From NCBI RefSeq assembly GCF_030398385.1, contig NZ_JAOAOQ010000053.1:1-34189 (forward strand): 34,189 nt of DNA, written 5' to 3'. Numbering within the stretch: the first letter of the stretch is position 1; each line of letters starts with the position of its first letter. Below the pieces are notes generated by a model. The model worked only from the letters and a program-made list of their open reading frames with translations, was not told the origin of the DNA and did no database searches. This stretch comes from Aquibium sp. ELW1220 (GTDB lineage Bacteria > Pseudomonadota > Alphaproteobacteria > Rhizobiales > Rhizobiaceae). Of this stretch, positions 17,735-26,173 are shown piece by piece. Both the position numbers and the translations under genes were made by a program.

Positions 17735-18493
17735 ATGCGCATACTCATCACCAATGACGACGGCGTCCATGCCGAGGGCATCCAGGTGCTGGAGCGGATG
17801 GCGCGGGCGCTTTCCGACGACGTCTGGATCGTCGCTCCCGAGACCGACCAGTCGGGCTTTGCCCATTCGCTGTCGCTGTCGGAGCCGCTGCGCATGCGCA
17901 GGCTCGACGCCAAGCACTACGCCCTGCGCGGCACCCCGACCGACTGCGTCATCATGGGTGTGCGCAAGATCATGGACGCTCCGCCGGACCTGATCCTGTC
18001 GGGCATCAACTCCGGCACCAACGTCGCCGACGACGTCACCTATTCGGGCACGGTGGCGGGCGCCATGGAAGGCACGCTGCTCGGCATCCGCTCGATCGCG
18101 CTCAGCCAGGCCTACAATTTCACCGAGGAAGGCCGGATGGTGCCGTGGGAGGTCGCCGAGACGGTCGGCCCGGCGCTGCTGGAAAAGCTGATCGCCACCA
18201 GCCTGCCGGCCGGCACGTTCCTCAACGTCAATTTCCCCAATTGCGATCCCGCCGCCGTGGTGGGCACGAGGGTCACCACCCAGGGCAAGCGCGTGCACGG
18301 CCTGTGGATCGACGAGCGCCGCGACGGCCGCAACTTCCCCTACTACTGGCTGCGCTTCGGCCGCGAGCCGTCGGAGGTGCGCGAGGGCACCGATCTCGCC
18401 GCGCTGCGCGACAACTGCGTCTCCGTCACGCCGATGCATCTCGATCTCACCGCGCACGAGCTTCGCGACCCGCTGGAGCGCGCGATCGGATGA
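17735..18493 (+). CDS. surE: 5'/3'-nucleotidase SurE
   Basis: A 252-residue metal-dependent phosphatase acting on nucleoside monophosphates. The family N-terminus [20 protein letters not shown] carries the metal-binding Asp pair. Further signatures are [32 protein letters not shown] and [23 protein letters not shown] at 17735 is chosen because it gives the canonical N-terminus and has AAGGGC upstream; the frame is open to 17639, but that part is translated RIME-like repeat. The stop overlaps the next gene's start as ATGA, the common surE-pcm arrangement. Confidence 0.96.
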   Translation: MRILITNDDGVHAEGIQVLERMARALSDDVWIVAPETDQSGFAHSLSLSEPLRMRRLDAKHYALRGTPTDCVIMGVRKIMDAPPDLILSGINSGTNVADDVTYSGTVAGAMEGTLLGIRSIALSQAYNFTEEGRMVPWEVAETVGPALLEKLIATSLPAGTFLNVNFPNCDPAAVVGTRVTTQGKRVHGLWIDERRDGRNFPYYWLRFGREPSEVREGTDLAALRDNCVSVTPMHLDLTAHELRDPLERAIG

Positions 18494-19143
18494 ACGCGGT
18501 CGCCGACGAGCGCGAAGGCTTCGCCGCGTTCCTGCTGCGCATGCGCGGCAAGGGCATCGCCGGCAAGGATCTCGTCGGTGCGATCGAGCAGGTGCCGCGG
18601 CGCAATTTCATCGGCGCGCAATGGCAGTCGTCGGTCTGGTCCGACCGGCTCGTCCCCATCGCCTGCGGCGAGGTGATCGAGGGCATCGACTTGCAGGCGC
18701 AGGTCATCCACGCCCTGTCGCTCGACCCGCAGCACCGGGTGCTGGAAATCGGCACCGGCTCCGGCTTCACCGCCGCCGTGATGGCCAGGCTCTGCGCCCG
18801 CGTCGTCAGCATCGATCGCTACCGCACCCTGATCGAGCAGGCCCGCCACCGGCTGGATGCGCTGGGCATCGGCAACGTCATCCTGCGGCAGGCGGATGCC
18901 AAGCTCGGCCTGGCGGGCGAGGGGCCCTTCGACCGGATCGTCTCCTGGGCCGCCTTCGACAGCATGCCGCGCAGCTATGTCGACCAGCTCGCCTCCGGCG
19001 GCGTCATGATCGCGCCGATCGGCCCCGGCGACGGCGAGCAGGCGGTCGCCCGCCTCACCAAGGTCGGCAGCCGTTTCGAGCGGCACGACATCGGCAAGGT
19101 CCGCCTCCAGCCGCTGCTGCCCGGCCTCGCCGCGCGGATCTGA
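18490..19143 (+). CDS. pcm: Protein-L-isoaspartate O-methyltransferase family protein
   Basis: A 217-residue SAM-dependent methyltransferase of the PCMT family, which starts repair of isoaspartyl residues in aged proteins. Motif I is [20 protein letters not shown], with the acidic post-I segment [15 protein letters not shown]. The start overlaps the surE stop (ATGA). The region that in E. coli Pcm reads PIGHGQTISQP is here [16 protein letters not shown], so the substrate-side signature is not conserved even though the fold is. Annotation rests on the SAM motif, the length and the surE neighbourhood; altered substrate preference is possible. Confidence 0.85.
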   Translation: MNAVADEREGFAAFLLRMRGKGIAGKDLVGAIEQVPRRNFIGAQWQSSVWSDRLVPIACGEVIEGIDLQAQVIHALSLDPQHRVLEIGTGSGFTAAVMARLCARVVSIDRYRTLIEQARHRLDALGIGNVILRQADAKLGLAGEGPFDRIVSWAAFDSMPRSYVDQLASGGVMIAPIGPGDGEQAVARLTKVGSRFERHDIGKVRLQPLLPGLAARI

Positions 19144-19185
19144 GCAGGCATTTCACTATTCGTCGGCCGCTTAACCGCCCGGTAA

Positions 19186-19227
19186 GATTAACGCGCTTTA
19201 ATCGCCTCGTACTGTAACGAGTATACG
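19186..19227 (+). promoter_or_regulatory. Candidate promoter/operator of the LysM-M23 lipoprotein gene
   Basis: GATTAACGCGCTTTAATC at 19186-19203 is an 18-bp palindrome with 16 of 18 positions symmetric. TATACG at 19222-19227 could be a -10 element, placing transcription start only a few bases before ATG 19241. TTAA-N6-TTAA is one base short of the classic CtrA spacing, so regulator identity is open. Confidence 0.35.
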
Positions 19228-19240
19228 CGAGTAAAATGCG

Positions 19241-20806
19241 ATGCGGATGAGGGTTTCGGGGGCAAACGGGCGCGGTCTTTCGCGCTTTGCCGTGATATTT
19301 GCGACCACCACCGTTCTGGCGGGGTGCAGCTCCGGCGTGACCCGCTTCAACGAGGCGGTCTTCACCGACGATCTGCTGACGGGCTCTACCGCCAATCAGC
19401 GATCGATCATCAGGAACGATACGCGACAGCCATTCCCCGGCGATGCCCGCACGGCCGCCGCGCCGGCAGCCGGCCCCTACGGCAATGCGCCCGACCGCTA
19501 TGCGGTGGCAGCGCCCGCCGGCGGCGTCCAGCGCTCCTCGCTCCCGCCGATGGCATCCGCCCAGCCGGCCCCCGTGCAGCAGGCATCCATCCAGCCCGCA
19601 CCCGTCCAGATCGCCCGCGCTCCGGTGGAGGTCGATCGGACGGTGACCAGCGCGACCGCGCCCCGCACCGACATGGCGACCGCCGACTCGTCGCAGCAGG
19701 GCTGGTCGAAGGTCGGCGGCACGGTCGTCTCCGTCCGTCAGGGCGAAACCCTCTACAACATGTCCAAGCGCTTCGGCGTCCCGGTCAAGGAGATCCTGAA
19801 GGCCAACGACATGGCCTCCGCCAGCGAACTGGCGGCCGGCCAGAAGGTGATCATCCCCACCTATGTCTATTCGCGCCAGGCGCCCGTCTCGGCGCCCGAC
19901 AACGATCCGCAGGTCGCCGCCGCAAGCTCGACGCGCGGCCTGAAGAACGACGCGCCGAACGCGCCGCGCCCGGTGCCGGCGCCCGCCCAGAACGTCGCCG
20001 TCCTGCCGCAGGCCCCCAAGCCGCGCGAACAGGCCGCGGGCAACGCGCCGGCCACGACCAACACCGCCACGCGTCTCGCCACCTCCAACGCCGGCAACGT
20101 CTACACGGTCGTCTCCGGCGACACGCTGAACTCCGTCGCCCGCAAGACCGGCGCCACCACGGCGCAGCTGAAGGCGGCCAACAATCTCGGCGACGGCTAC
20201 CTCCGCATCGGCCAGAAGCTGTCGGTCCCGGCGGCCGGAACGGCCACCGTCGCGCGGGCGAAACCCGCGGCTGCGTCGGTCGATCCGATCACCACGAGCT
20301 CGGCCAACACCGCCGCCCCCAAGGCGCAGGCGCCGAGCCCCGTCACCGCCTACACGCCGCCGACCCGCGACGAGAAGGTGATCAAGGAAGCCGTGACCCA
20401 GACGGCGGCGATCGCGCCCGAGGCGACCGGCGTCGGCAAGATGCGCTGGCCCGTCCGCGGCCGCGTCATCGAAGGATATGGCCGCTCGGCAGGCGGCCGC
20501 GTCAACGACGGCATCGACATCGCCGTGCCCGAAGGCACGCCGGTCAAGGCGGCCGAGAACGGCGTGGTCATCTATGCCGGCGACGGGCTGAAGGAATTCG
20601 GCAACACGGTCCTCGTCCGCCACGAGGACGGGCTGGTTTCGGTCTACGGCCACGCCTCCGAGCTCAACGTCAAGCGTGGCGACAAGGTCCGCCGCGGCCA
20701 GGAGATCGCGCGCTCGGGCATGAGCGGCGCTGCCGACATGCCGAAGCTGCATTTCGAGGTGCGCAAGGACTCCGCACCGGTCGATCCGTCCAAGTTCCTG
20801 GAATGA
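19241..20806 (+). CDS. nlpD: LysM and M23 (LytM) domain lipoprotein, NlpD/DipM-like amidase activator
   Basis: A 521-residue envelope protein. The lipobox is VLAGC (Cys about residue 29), so it should be anchored by lipid. Two LysM domains follow a Pro/Ala/Gln-rich stretch: VSVRQGETLYNMSKRFGVPV and YTVVSGDTLNSVARKTGATT. The C-terminal M23 fold covers the last ~130 residues (MRWPVRGRVIEGYG to the end). Its metal ligands are degenerate: the family HxGxD is NDGID, and the HLH of active enzymes is KLHFEVR. Such LytM factors (NlpD, EnvC, DipM) do not cut peptidoglycan but activate amidases during division. It follows pcm, as nlpD follows pcm in E. coli. No strong Shine-Dalgarno is seen before ATG 19241. 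Confidence 0.92.
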   Translation: MRMRVSGANGRGLSRFAVIFATTTVLAGCSSGVTRFNEAVFTDDLLTGSTANQRSIIRNDTRQPFPGDARTAAAPAAGPYGNAPDRYAVAAPAGGVQRSSLPPMASAQPAPVQQASIQPAPVQIARAPVEVDRTVTSATAPRTDMATADSSQQGWSKVGGTVVSVRQGETLYNMSKRFGVPVKEILKANDMASASELAAGQKVIIPTYVYSRQAPVSAPDNDPQVAAASSTRGLKNDAPNAPRPVPAPAQNVAVLPQAPKPREQAAGNAPATTNTATRLATSNAGNVYTVVSGDTLNSVARKTGATTAQLKAANNLGDGYLRIGQKLSVPAAGTATVARAKPAAASVDPITTSSANTAAPKAQAPSPVTAYTPPTRDEKVIKEAVTQTAAIAPEATGVGKMRWPVRGRVIEGYGRSAGGRVNDGIDIAVPEGTPVKAAENGVVIYAGDGLKEFGNTVLVRHEDGLVSVYGHASELNVKRGDKVRRGQEIARSGMSGAADMPKLHFEVRKDSAPVDPSKFLE

Positions 20807-20810
20807 GGGG

Positions 20811-20840
20811 GAGGGCGCGCCGGACGACCCGGCGCCCCTC
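20811..20840. terminator. Imperfect GC hairpin between convergent genes
   Basis: GAGGGCGCGCCGG pairs imperfectly with CCCGGCGCCCCTC across ACGA. It occupies almost the whole 43-bp gap between nlpD and the oppositely oriented ATPase gene. There is no T-run, so it may act as a bidirectional 3' end structure rather than a classical terminator. Confidence 0.4.
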
Positions 20841-20849
20841 GCTACCCGT

Positions 20850-21722
20850 TCAGCCGTCGAGGCGCTGCCCCAGCCGTCCGGCGAGATCCTGAACGAACTG
20901 CCACGCCACGCGGCCAGACCGCGCCCCGCGCGTCGTTGCCCATTCGAGGGCCTGCGCGCGAAGATCGTCTGCGTCGATCTTCAGGCCGTAGTGGCCGACA
21001 TAGCCGTCCACCATCGCCAGGTAGTCGTCCTGCGAACATTTGTGGAAGCCGAGCCACAGGCCGAAGCGGTCCGACAGCGACACCTTCTCCTCCACCGCTT
21101 CCGACGGATTGATCGCCGTCGAGCGCTCGTTGTCGATCATGTCGCGCGGCAGAAGATGGCGCCGGTTCGACGTCGCATAGAAGATCACGTTGCCGGGCCG
21201 GCCCTCGACGCCACCCTCCAGCGCCGCCTTCAGCGACTTGTAGGAGGTGTCGTCGTGATCGAACGACAGGTCGTCGCAAAACAGGACGAAACGGTGCGGC
21301 GATGCCTTCAGGATCGCCAGCAGGCCGGGCAGGCTGTCGATGTCTTCACGGTGGATCTCGACGAGCTTCAGCGCGGAGGCCGGCTGCGCCGCGTTGACGG
21401 CGGCATGCGCGGCCTTGACCAGCGACGATTTGCCCATGCCGCGCGCGCCCCACAGCAGCACGTTGTTTGCGGGCAGCCCCGCGGCAAAGCGCCCGGTGTT
21501 GTCGACGAGGATGTCGCGCACCCGGTCGACGCCGCGGATCAGCCCGATCTCGACCCGGTTGACCCGTTCCACCGGCTGCAGCACGCGCGATGCGGCATCC
21601 CAGACGAAGCAGTCGGCCGCCTCGACGTCCGACCGCGGCGGCGCAGCCGGCGCCAGACGCTCGATGGCCGCGATCAGCCGGTCGATCTTGTCGCTCAGGG
21701 TCTCCGGCTTTCGGCTGTTCAT
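20850..21722 (-). CDS. AAA+ ATPase, DUF815 family
   Basis: A 290-residue cytoplasmic P-loop ATPase. Walker A is GARGMGKSS (92-100) and Walker B is FVLFCDDLSFD. Sensor-like ATSNRRHLLPRDM and an arginine-containing LSDRFGLWLGFHKCSQDDY follow, typical of DUF815. The ATG at 21722 has GGGAG close upstream; an open extension to 21764 has no family similarity. The family is conserved in proteobacteria near yajC-secDF or nlpD, but I know of no proven function. It is convergent with nlpD and divergent from yajC. Confidence 0.87.
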   Translation of the reverse strand: MNSRKPETLSDKIDRLIAAIERLAPAAPPRSDVEAADCFVWDAASRVLQPVERVNRVEIGLIRGVDRVRDILVDNTGRFAAGLPANNVLLWGARGMGKSSLVKAAHAAVNAAQPASALKLVEIHREDIDSLPGLLAILKASPHRFVLFCDDLSFDHDDTSYKSLKAALEGGVEGRPGNVIFYATSNRRHLLPRDMIDNERSTAINPSEAVEEKVSLSDRFGLWLGFHKCSQDDYLAMVDGYVGHYGLKIDADDLRAQALEWATTRGARSGRVAWQFVQDLAGRLGQRLDG

Positions 21723-21808
21723 AACGCTCCCGCATCCTCCACTCGTCGCAAGGCGCTCTAACACGCGCCGAAGCGGCGCAAAAGCACGGTGTTCACGCGG
21801 CTTGTCGG

Positions 21809-21836
21809 TTGCAAAGGCGACGCGAGCGACTATATT
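21809..21836 (+). promoter_or_regulatory. Predicted sigma-70 type promoter of yajC-secDF
   Basis: TTGCAA at 21809-21814 and TATATT at 21831-21836 are 16 bp apart. Transcription would start at about 21843, giving a leader of roughly 50 bases that contains a stem-loop at 21850-21871. Confidence 0.5.
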
Positions 21837-21849
21837 CCGCGCACCTTCG

Positions 21850-21871
21850 GAGGGGCCGGAACAGGCCCCTC
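21850..21871 (+). promoter_or_regulatory. Stem-loop in the yajC 5' leader
   Basis: GAGGGGCC (21850-21857) is an exact complement of GGCCCCTC (21864-21871), with loop GGAACA. It lies just after the predicted transcription start and 24 bases before ATG 21896, leaving the ribosome binding site CAGGAGA free. It may stabilise the 5' end or take part in regulation. Confidence 0.55.
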
Positions 21872-21895
21872 ATCCCAATCTTTCAGGAGACCTAG

Positions 21896-22234
21896 ATGTT
21901 CGTGACACCGGCTTATGCGCAAACGGCTGGGGGCGGCTCCGACATGCTGATCAGCATCCTGCCCTTCGTCCTCATCTTCGTCATCATGTATTTCCTGATC
22001 ATCCGGCCGCAGCGCCAGCAGCTGAAGAAGCGCCAGGAGATGCTCGCCGCCGTCCGCCGCGGCGATTCGGTGGTCACCGGCGGCGGTCTTGTCGGCAAGG
22101 TCACGAAGGTCATCAACGACAACGAACTCGAGATCGACCTCGGCAACGGCCTCAAGGTCACCGCCCTGCGCGGAACGATCGCCGATGTGCGGGTCAAGGG
22201 CGAGCCGGTCGCCAACGAGAACGCCAAGAAATAA
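21896..22234 (+). CDS. yajC: Preprotein translocase accessory subunit YajC
   Basis: A 112-residue single-span membrane protein, part of the SecDF-YajC complex that assists Sec export. The hydrophobic segment DMLISILPFVLIFVIMYFLI is followed by the family signature RPQRQQLKKRQEMLAAVRRG and then DSVVTGGGLVGKVTKV. CAGGAGA upstream serves as ribosome binding site. secDF follows after 48 bp. Confidence 0.95.
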   Translation: MFVTPAYAQTAGGGSDMLISILPFVLIFVIMYFLIIRPQRQQLKKRQEMLAAVRRGDSVVTGGGLVGKVTKVINDNELEIDLGNGLKVTALRGTIADVRVKGEPVANENAKK

Positions 22235-22282
22235 ACACGTTGCGGGCGGACGGTCGACGATCTCTGCCCGACGGATAGCGAC

Positions 22283-24847
22283 ATGCTCTACTTCTCGCGC
22301 TGGAAGACCATCCTCATCTGGCTGGCCGTCTTGGCCGGCGTCGTCTTCGCGGCGCCCAACCTGGTTTCAAGGGACACGCTGGCTTCGCTGCCCGAATGGC
22401 TTCCCAAGCGCCAGATGACGCTTGGCCTCGACCTGCAGGGCGGATCGCACATCCTCCTGCAGATCGACCAGCAGGACCTGATCGACGAGCGGCTGGAAAC
22501 GACGCGCGACGACATCCGCCGCCTGCTGCGCGACGCCCGCATCGGCTACACCGGGCTGACCGGCACCGGGCGCACGGTACAGGTCCGGGTTCGCGACGCC
22601 GGCGATCTGGAACGGGCCAGGGAGGCGCTTGCCGGCCTGATCGAACCGATCTCGGCCGGGCTCTTCGCTGGCGGGACCGTCAACGAACTGGAGCTTTCCG
22701 AGCCGGAGCCGGAGCTGCTCCGCTACACGCTCACCGATACCGGCATCACCTACCGCCTGTCGTCGGCGCTGTCGCAGTCGATCGAAGTGGTCGGCCGGCG
22801 CGTCAACGAACTCGGCACCACCGAACCGGTCATCCAGCGCCAGGGCGACGACCGCATCCTGGTGCAGGTTCCGGGCCTCGGCGATCCGCAGCGCCTCAAG
22901 GACATTCTCGGCCAGACCGCCAAGCTGACCTTCCAGATGGTCGACAGCTCCATGCCCGTGCAGGAGGCGATCGAAGGCCGTCCGCCTGCGGGCTCGACGG
23001 TGATGTTCTCCACCGACGATCCGCCCGTCCCTTACCTGATCGAGAACCGTGTCATCGTTTCGGGCGAGAATCTCGTCGATGCGCAGGCGAGTTTCGACCA
23101 GCGCACCAACGAGCCGGTCGTCTCCTTCCGCTTCGACACCCAGGGTGCCACCCGGTTCGGTCAGGCCACGCAGCAGAACGTCGGTCGCCTGTTCGCCATC
23201 ATCCTCGACAACCAGGTCATCTCCGCGCCGCAGATCCGCGAGCCGATCCTCGGCGGCACCGGCCAGATCTCGGGAAGCTTCGACGTCCAGGGCGCGAACG
23301 ATCTCGCCGTGCTGCTACGGGCGGGCGCGCTGCCTGCCACGCTCGACATCATCGAGGAACGGACCGTCGGTCCCGGCCTGGGCCAGGATTCGATCGATGC
23401 AGGCAAGCTCGCCGGTGCGATCGGTGCCGTTCTCGTGCTCGTCTTCATGGTGGCGGCCTACGGGCTGCTCGGCCTGATCGCCAACGTCGCGCTCATCGCC
23501 AACGTCGCGATGATCGTGGCGCTGCTGTCGCTGCTGGGCGCCACACTGACATTGCCGGGCATTGCCGGCATCGTGCTGACCATCGGCATGGCCGTCGATT
23601 CCAACGTGCTGATCTACGAACGTATCCGGGAGGAACGACGCAACGGCCGGTCGCTGATCCAGGCGATCGACACCGGCTTCAGCCGCGCGATGGCGACGAT
23701 CGTCGACGCCAACGTCACGACGCTGATTGCGGCAGTCGTGCTGTTCTACCTGGGCAGCGGCCCGGTGAAGGGCTTTGCCGTCACCCTGGCCATCGGCATC
23801 GTCACCACCGTCTTCACGGCCTTCACCCTGACCCGCTGGCTGGTGGCCGCCTGGGTCCGGCGCGCCAAGCCCAAGGAACTGCCGCGCGCACCCGTCCGCC
23901 TTGTGCCGGAACGCACCAGCATTCCCTTCATGGCGATGCGGCGCTGGACCTTCACCCTGTCGTCCATCCTGTCGGTCGGCGCCGTCGTGCTCTTCATGAC
24001 GGTCGGCATGAACTACGGCATCGACTTCAAGGGCGGATCGCTGATCGAGGTACAGTCGCGCAGCGGGCCCGCCGACGTGGCCAACATCCGCAGCCGACTC
24101 TCGGACCTGAATCTCGGCGAGATCCAGGTGCAGCAGTTCGGCGCCGATACGGACGTGCTGATCCGCGTCCAGGCGCAGGACGGCGGCGACAACGCCACCC
24201 AAAGCGCGGTGGCGGTCGTCCGCGCCGAGCTCGAGGAGGATTTCGACATCCGCCGCGTCGAGACGGTCGGGCCGACCGTGTCGGGCGAGCTTGCCACGCA
24301 GGGCACCATCGGCGTCATCGTCGCGCTGGCCCTCATCATGGTCTACGTCTGGTTCCGCTTCGAATGGCAGTTCGCCGTCGGCGCCATCATCGCGACCATC
24401 CACGACGTGGTGATCACGATGGGCTTCTTCGTCCTGTCCGGGATCGAATTCAACCAGTCGTCGATCGCGGCGATCCTGACGATCGTCGGCTATTCGCTGA
24501 ACGATACGGTGGTCGTCTACGACCGCGTGCGCGAGGAACTGCGGCGATACAAGAAGATGCCGCTGCCGCAACTGCTCAACATCGCCATCAACGAGACTCT
24601 ATCACGCACGACGATGACGTCGGTGACGACGCTGATGGCCCTGTTTGCGCTGTTCCTGTTCGGCGGCGAGGTTATCCGTTCCTTCACGGCTGCCATGCTG
24701 TTCGGCGTGCTCTTCGGCACCTATTCGTCGATCTTCATCGCCGCGCCGCTGCTCATCCTCTTCAAGCTGAGGCCGGGCGCGCTCTCCCAGGAGAGCGACG
24801 AGGCAAGGGATGGCGAGACCGCGCAGGTCGAGGGCTCGAAGGCCTGA
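22283..24847 (+). CDS. secDF: Protein translocase subunit SecDF (fused SecD and SecF)
   Basis: An 854-residue fusion of SecD and SecF, the proton-driven RND-type motor that helps pull proteins through SecYEG. The SecD half (about 1-525) shows MTLGLDLQGGSHILLQID after the first membrane helix, a large periplasmic domain, GGTGQISGSF, and then several helices including IVLTIGMAVDSNVLIYERIR. The SecF half starts near residue 545 with its own first helix and MNYGIDFKGGSLIEV, ending with helices containing AAILTIVGYSLNDTVVVYDR. Both halves are complete and in one frame. Fusion is common in several alphaproteobacteria. Promoter and operon are shared with yajC. Confidence 0.96.
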   Translation: MLYFSRWKTILIWLAVLAGVVFAAPNLVSRDTLASLPEWLPKRQMTLGLDLQGGSHILLQIDQQDLIDERLETTRDDIRRLLRDARIGYTGLTGTGRTVQVRVRDAGDLERAREALAGLIEPISAGLFAGGTVNELELSEPEPELLRYTLTDTGITYRLSSALSQSIEVVGRRVNELGTTEPVIQRQGDDRILVQVPGLGDPQRLKDILGQTAKLTFQMVDSSMPVQEAIEGRPPAGSTVMFSTDDPPVPYLIENRVIVSGENLVDAQASFDQRTNEPVVSFRFDTQGATRFGQATQQNVGRLFAIILDNQVISAPQIREPILGGTGQISGSFDVQGANDLAVLLRAGALPATLDIIEERTVGPGLGQDSIDAGKLAGAIGAVLVLVFMVAAYGLLGLIANVALIANVAMIVALLSLLGATLTLPGIAGIVLTIGMAVDSNVLIYERIREERRNGRSLIQAIDTGFSRAMATIVDANVTTLIAAVVLFYLGSGPVKGFAVTLAIGIVTTVFTAFTLTRWLVAAWVRRAKPKELPRAPVRLVPERTSIPFMAMRRWTFTLSSILSVGAVVLFMTVGMNYGIDFKGGSLIEVQSRSGPADVANIRSRLSDLNLGEIQVQQFGADTDVLIRVQAQDGGDNATQSAVAVVRAELEEDFDIRRVETVGPTVSGELATQGTIGVIVALALIMVYVWFRFEWQFAVGAIIATIHDVVITMGFFVLSGIEFNQSSIAAILTIVGYSLNDTVVVYDRVREELRRYKKMPLPQLLNIAINETLSRTTMTSVTTLMALFALFLFGGEVIRSFTAAMLFGVLFGTYSSIFIAAPLLILFKLRPGALSQESDEARDGETAQVEGSKA

Positions 24848-24866
24848 TCATGGCGGATGGAGCGGC

Positions 24867-25244
24867 ATGATCATCCGGGAGGCATACTTTCCCGGCCGCG
24901 CGCCGCTCGATGCCTATGGCGCAGGCGGCTTCCGCTTCGCCGACATGTCGCACCGCGGCTCGCTGCTGTGTCTTCCGTCCGGCATCCACGGCTGGGAGCC
25001 GGCGGACCCGGAACGGCTCGCGACCGGCGATTTCGAACGGCTTCTGGCGGAGGCCGACGGCATCGAGATCCTGATCGTGGGGATGGGGCGCGAACTGCGC
25101 CGCATCCCCCAGCCCCTGCGCGATGCCTTCCGCGCCGCCGGAATTTCGGCCGATCCGATGTCGACCGGCGCGGCCGTGCGGACCTACAACGTGCTGCTCG
25201 CCGAGGACAGGGCGGTCGCCGCGGCGCTGATCGCCGTCGACTGA
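24867..25244 (+). CDS. Mth938-like domain protein (NDUFAF3 relative)
   Basis: A 125-residue protein of the Mth938/DUF498 family. It begins MIIREAYFPGRAPLDAYGAG and contains FADMSHRGSLLCLPSGIHGW and IEILIVGMGRELRRIPQPLR, both typical. ATG 24867 follows GGAG; the upstream open frame to 24810 overlaps secDF in another frame. The human member NDUFAF3 is a complex I assembly factor, and linkage of bacterial relatives to secDF has been reported. The next gene begins one base after this stop and resembles NDUFAF6, another complex I assembly factor. A role in NADH dehydrogenase assembly is therefore a reasonable inference, not shown by the sequence. Confidence 0.85.
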   Translation: MIIREAYFPGRAPLDAYGAGGFRFADMSHRGSLLCLPSGIHGWEPADPERLATGDFERLLAEADGIEILIVGMGRELRRIPQPLRDAFRAAGISADPMSTGAAVRTYNVLLAEDRAVAAALIAVD

Positions 25245-25245
25245 G

Positions 25246-26070
25246 ATGGCGTCCACCCCCGATCACCTGACGCAGATCGTCCGGTCGGGCGATCCCGAGC
25301 GCTGGCTGTCCGTGCTCTACGCACCGGAGGACAGGCGCGAGGCGCTGCTCTCGCTCTACGCCTTCAACGTCGAGGTGGCGCGCATCCGCGACGCAGTGCG
25401 CGAGCCGCTGCCGGGCGAGATCCGCCTGCAATGGTGGCGCGATGCGATCGCCGCGCCGGCGGGCGCCATGACCGGCAATCCCGTGGCGGACTCGCTGCGC
25501 GCGACGATCGCGACCTGCGACTTGCCGCTTCCCGCCTTCGACAACATGCTGGAGGCGCGGATCTTCGATCTCTACGATGACCCGATGCCCGACCGCACGA
25601 CGCTGGAAGGCTATTGCGGCGAGACCGCGGGCGCGCTGATCCAGTTCGCCGCGCTGGTGCTCGATCGCGAGGCGGCGATGGCGCATGCGGCGCTCGCCGG
25701 CCATGCCGGCTGTGCCCAGGCGATCGCCGGGCTCCTGCGCCTCCTGCCCGTTCACCGGGCGCGGGGGCAATGCTATGTGCCTGCCGACATCCTGGCTGCG
25801 GCGGGGATCGATCGCGATACGTTCCTTGCAGGCGGTCCGGGCTCCGATCGCGCTGTGTCCGCAATGGCCGCGCTGGGGCGCGAACACGTCTCCGCCTTCG
25901 AGCGCGGCGCAGGCGCACTGCCCGCCAGCCTGCGACCGGCCTACCTGCCTGCGGCCTTCGCCGGTGCGCACCTGTCGCGCATCGAGGCGGCGCCGCTGGA
26001 CGGCGGCCGGCCGCTCTCGGCCCTGCGCCGCCACTGGATCGCCCTCCGGAAGGCCTCGCGCGGCTGGTAG
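25246..26070 (+). CDS. Squalene/phytoene synthase family protein, degenerate (NDUFAF6-like)
   Basis: A 274-residue protein with the trans-isoprenyl synthase fold. The family's first Asp-rich motif is missing: the corresponding segment reads LYAFNVEVARIRDAV, followed by EIRLQWWRDAI. The second motif region is GYCGETAGALIQF, again without the DxxxD of active enzymes. FN(V/I)E(V/L)A and (M/L)QWW-like sequences match what I know of the complex I assembly factor NDUFAF6. It starts one base after the Mth938-domain gene and is probably co-translated. I infer a non-catalytic role in complex I assembly. A true phytoene or squalene synthase is unlikely because the Mg-diphosphate ligands are absent and no carotenoid or hopanoid gene is near. 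Confidence 0.82.
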   Translation: MASTPDHLTQIVRSGDPERWLSVLYAPEDRREALLSLYAFNVEVARIRDAVREPLPGEIRLQWWRDAIAAPAGAMTGNPVADSLRATIATCDLPLPAFDNMLEARIFDLYDDPMPDRTTLEGYCGETAGALIQFAALVLDREAAMAHAALAGHAGCAQAIAGLLRLLPVHRARGQCYVPADILAAAGIDRDTFLAGGPGSDRAVSAMAALGREHVSAFERGAGALPASLRPAYLPAAFAGAHLSRIEAAPLDGGRPLSALRRHWIALRKASRGW

Positions 26071-26173
26071 CGCGTGGCGCTTTCCGTCGCGTGATCTTTG
26101 ACGTTTACGTCAACAAGGTGCTAGATCGGGCCGTGCGGATTCTTCGGATCCGCGCGGGAGGAAGAACGCAGCG

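Noticed and set aside
19186-19203. Canonical CtrA box
   Set aside because: The two TTAA words are separated by six, not seven, bases; kept only as a candidate palindrome.
25246-26070. Active phytoene or squalene synthase
   Set aside because: Both Asp-rich metal-diphosphate motifs are missing, and no carotenoid or hopanoid gene is near; NDUFAF6-like features fit better.
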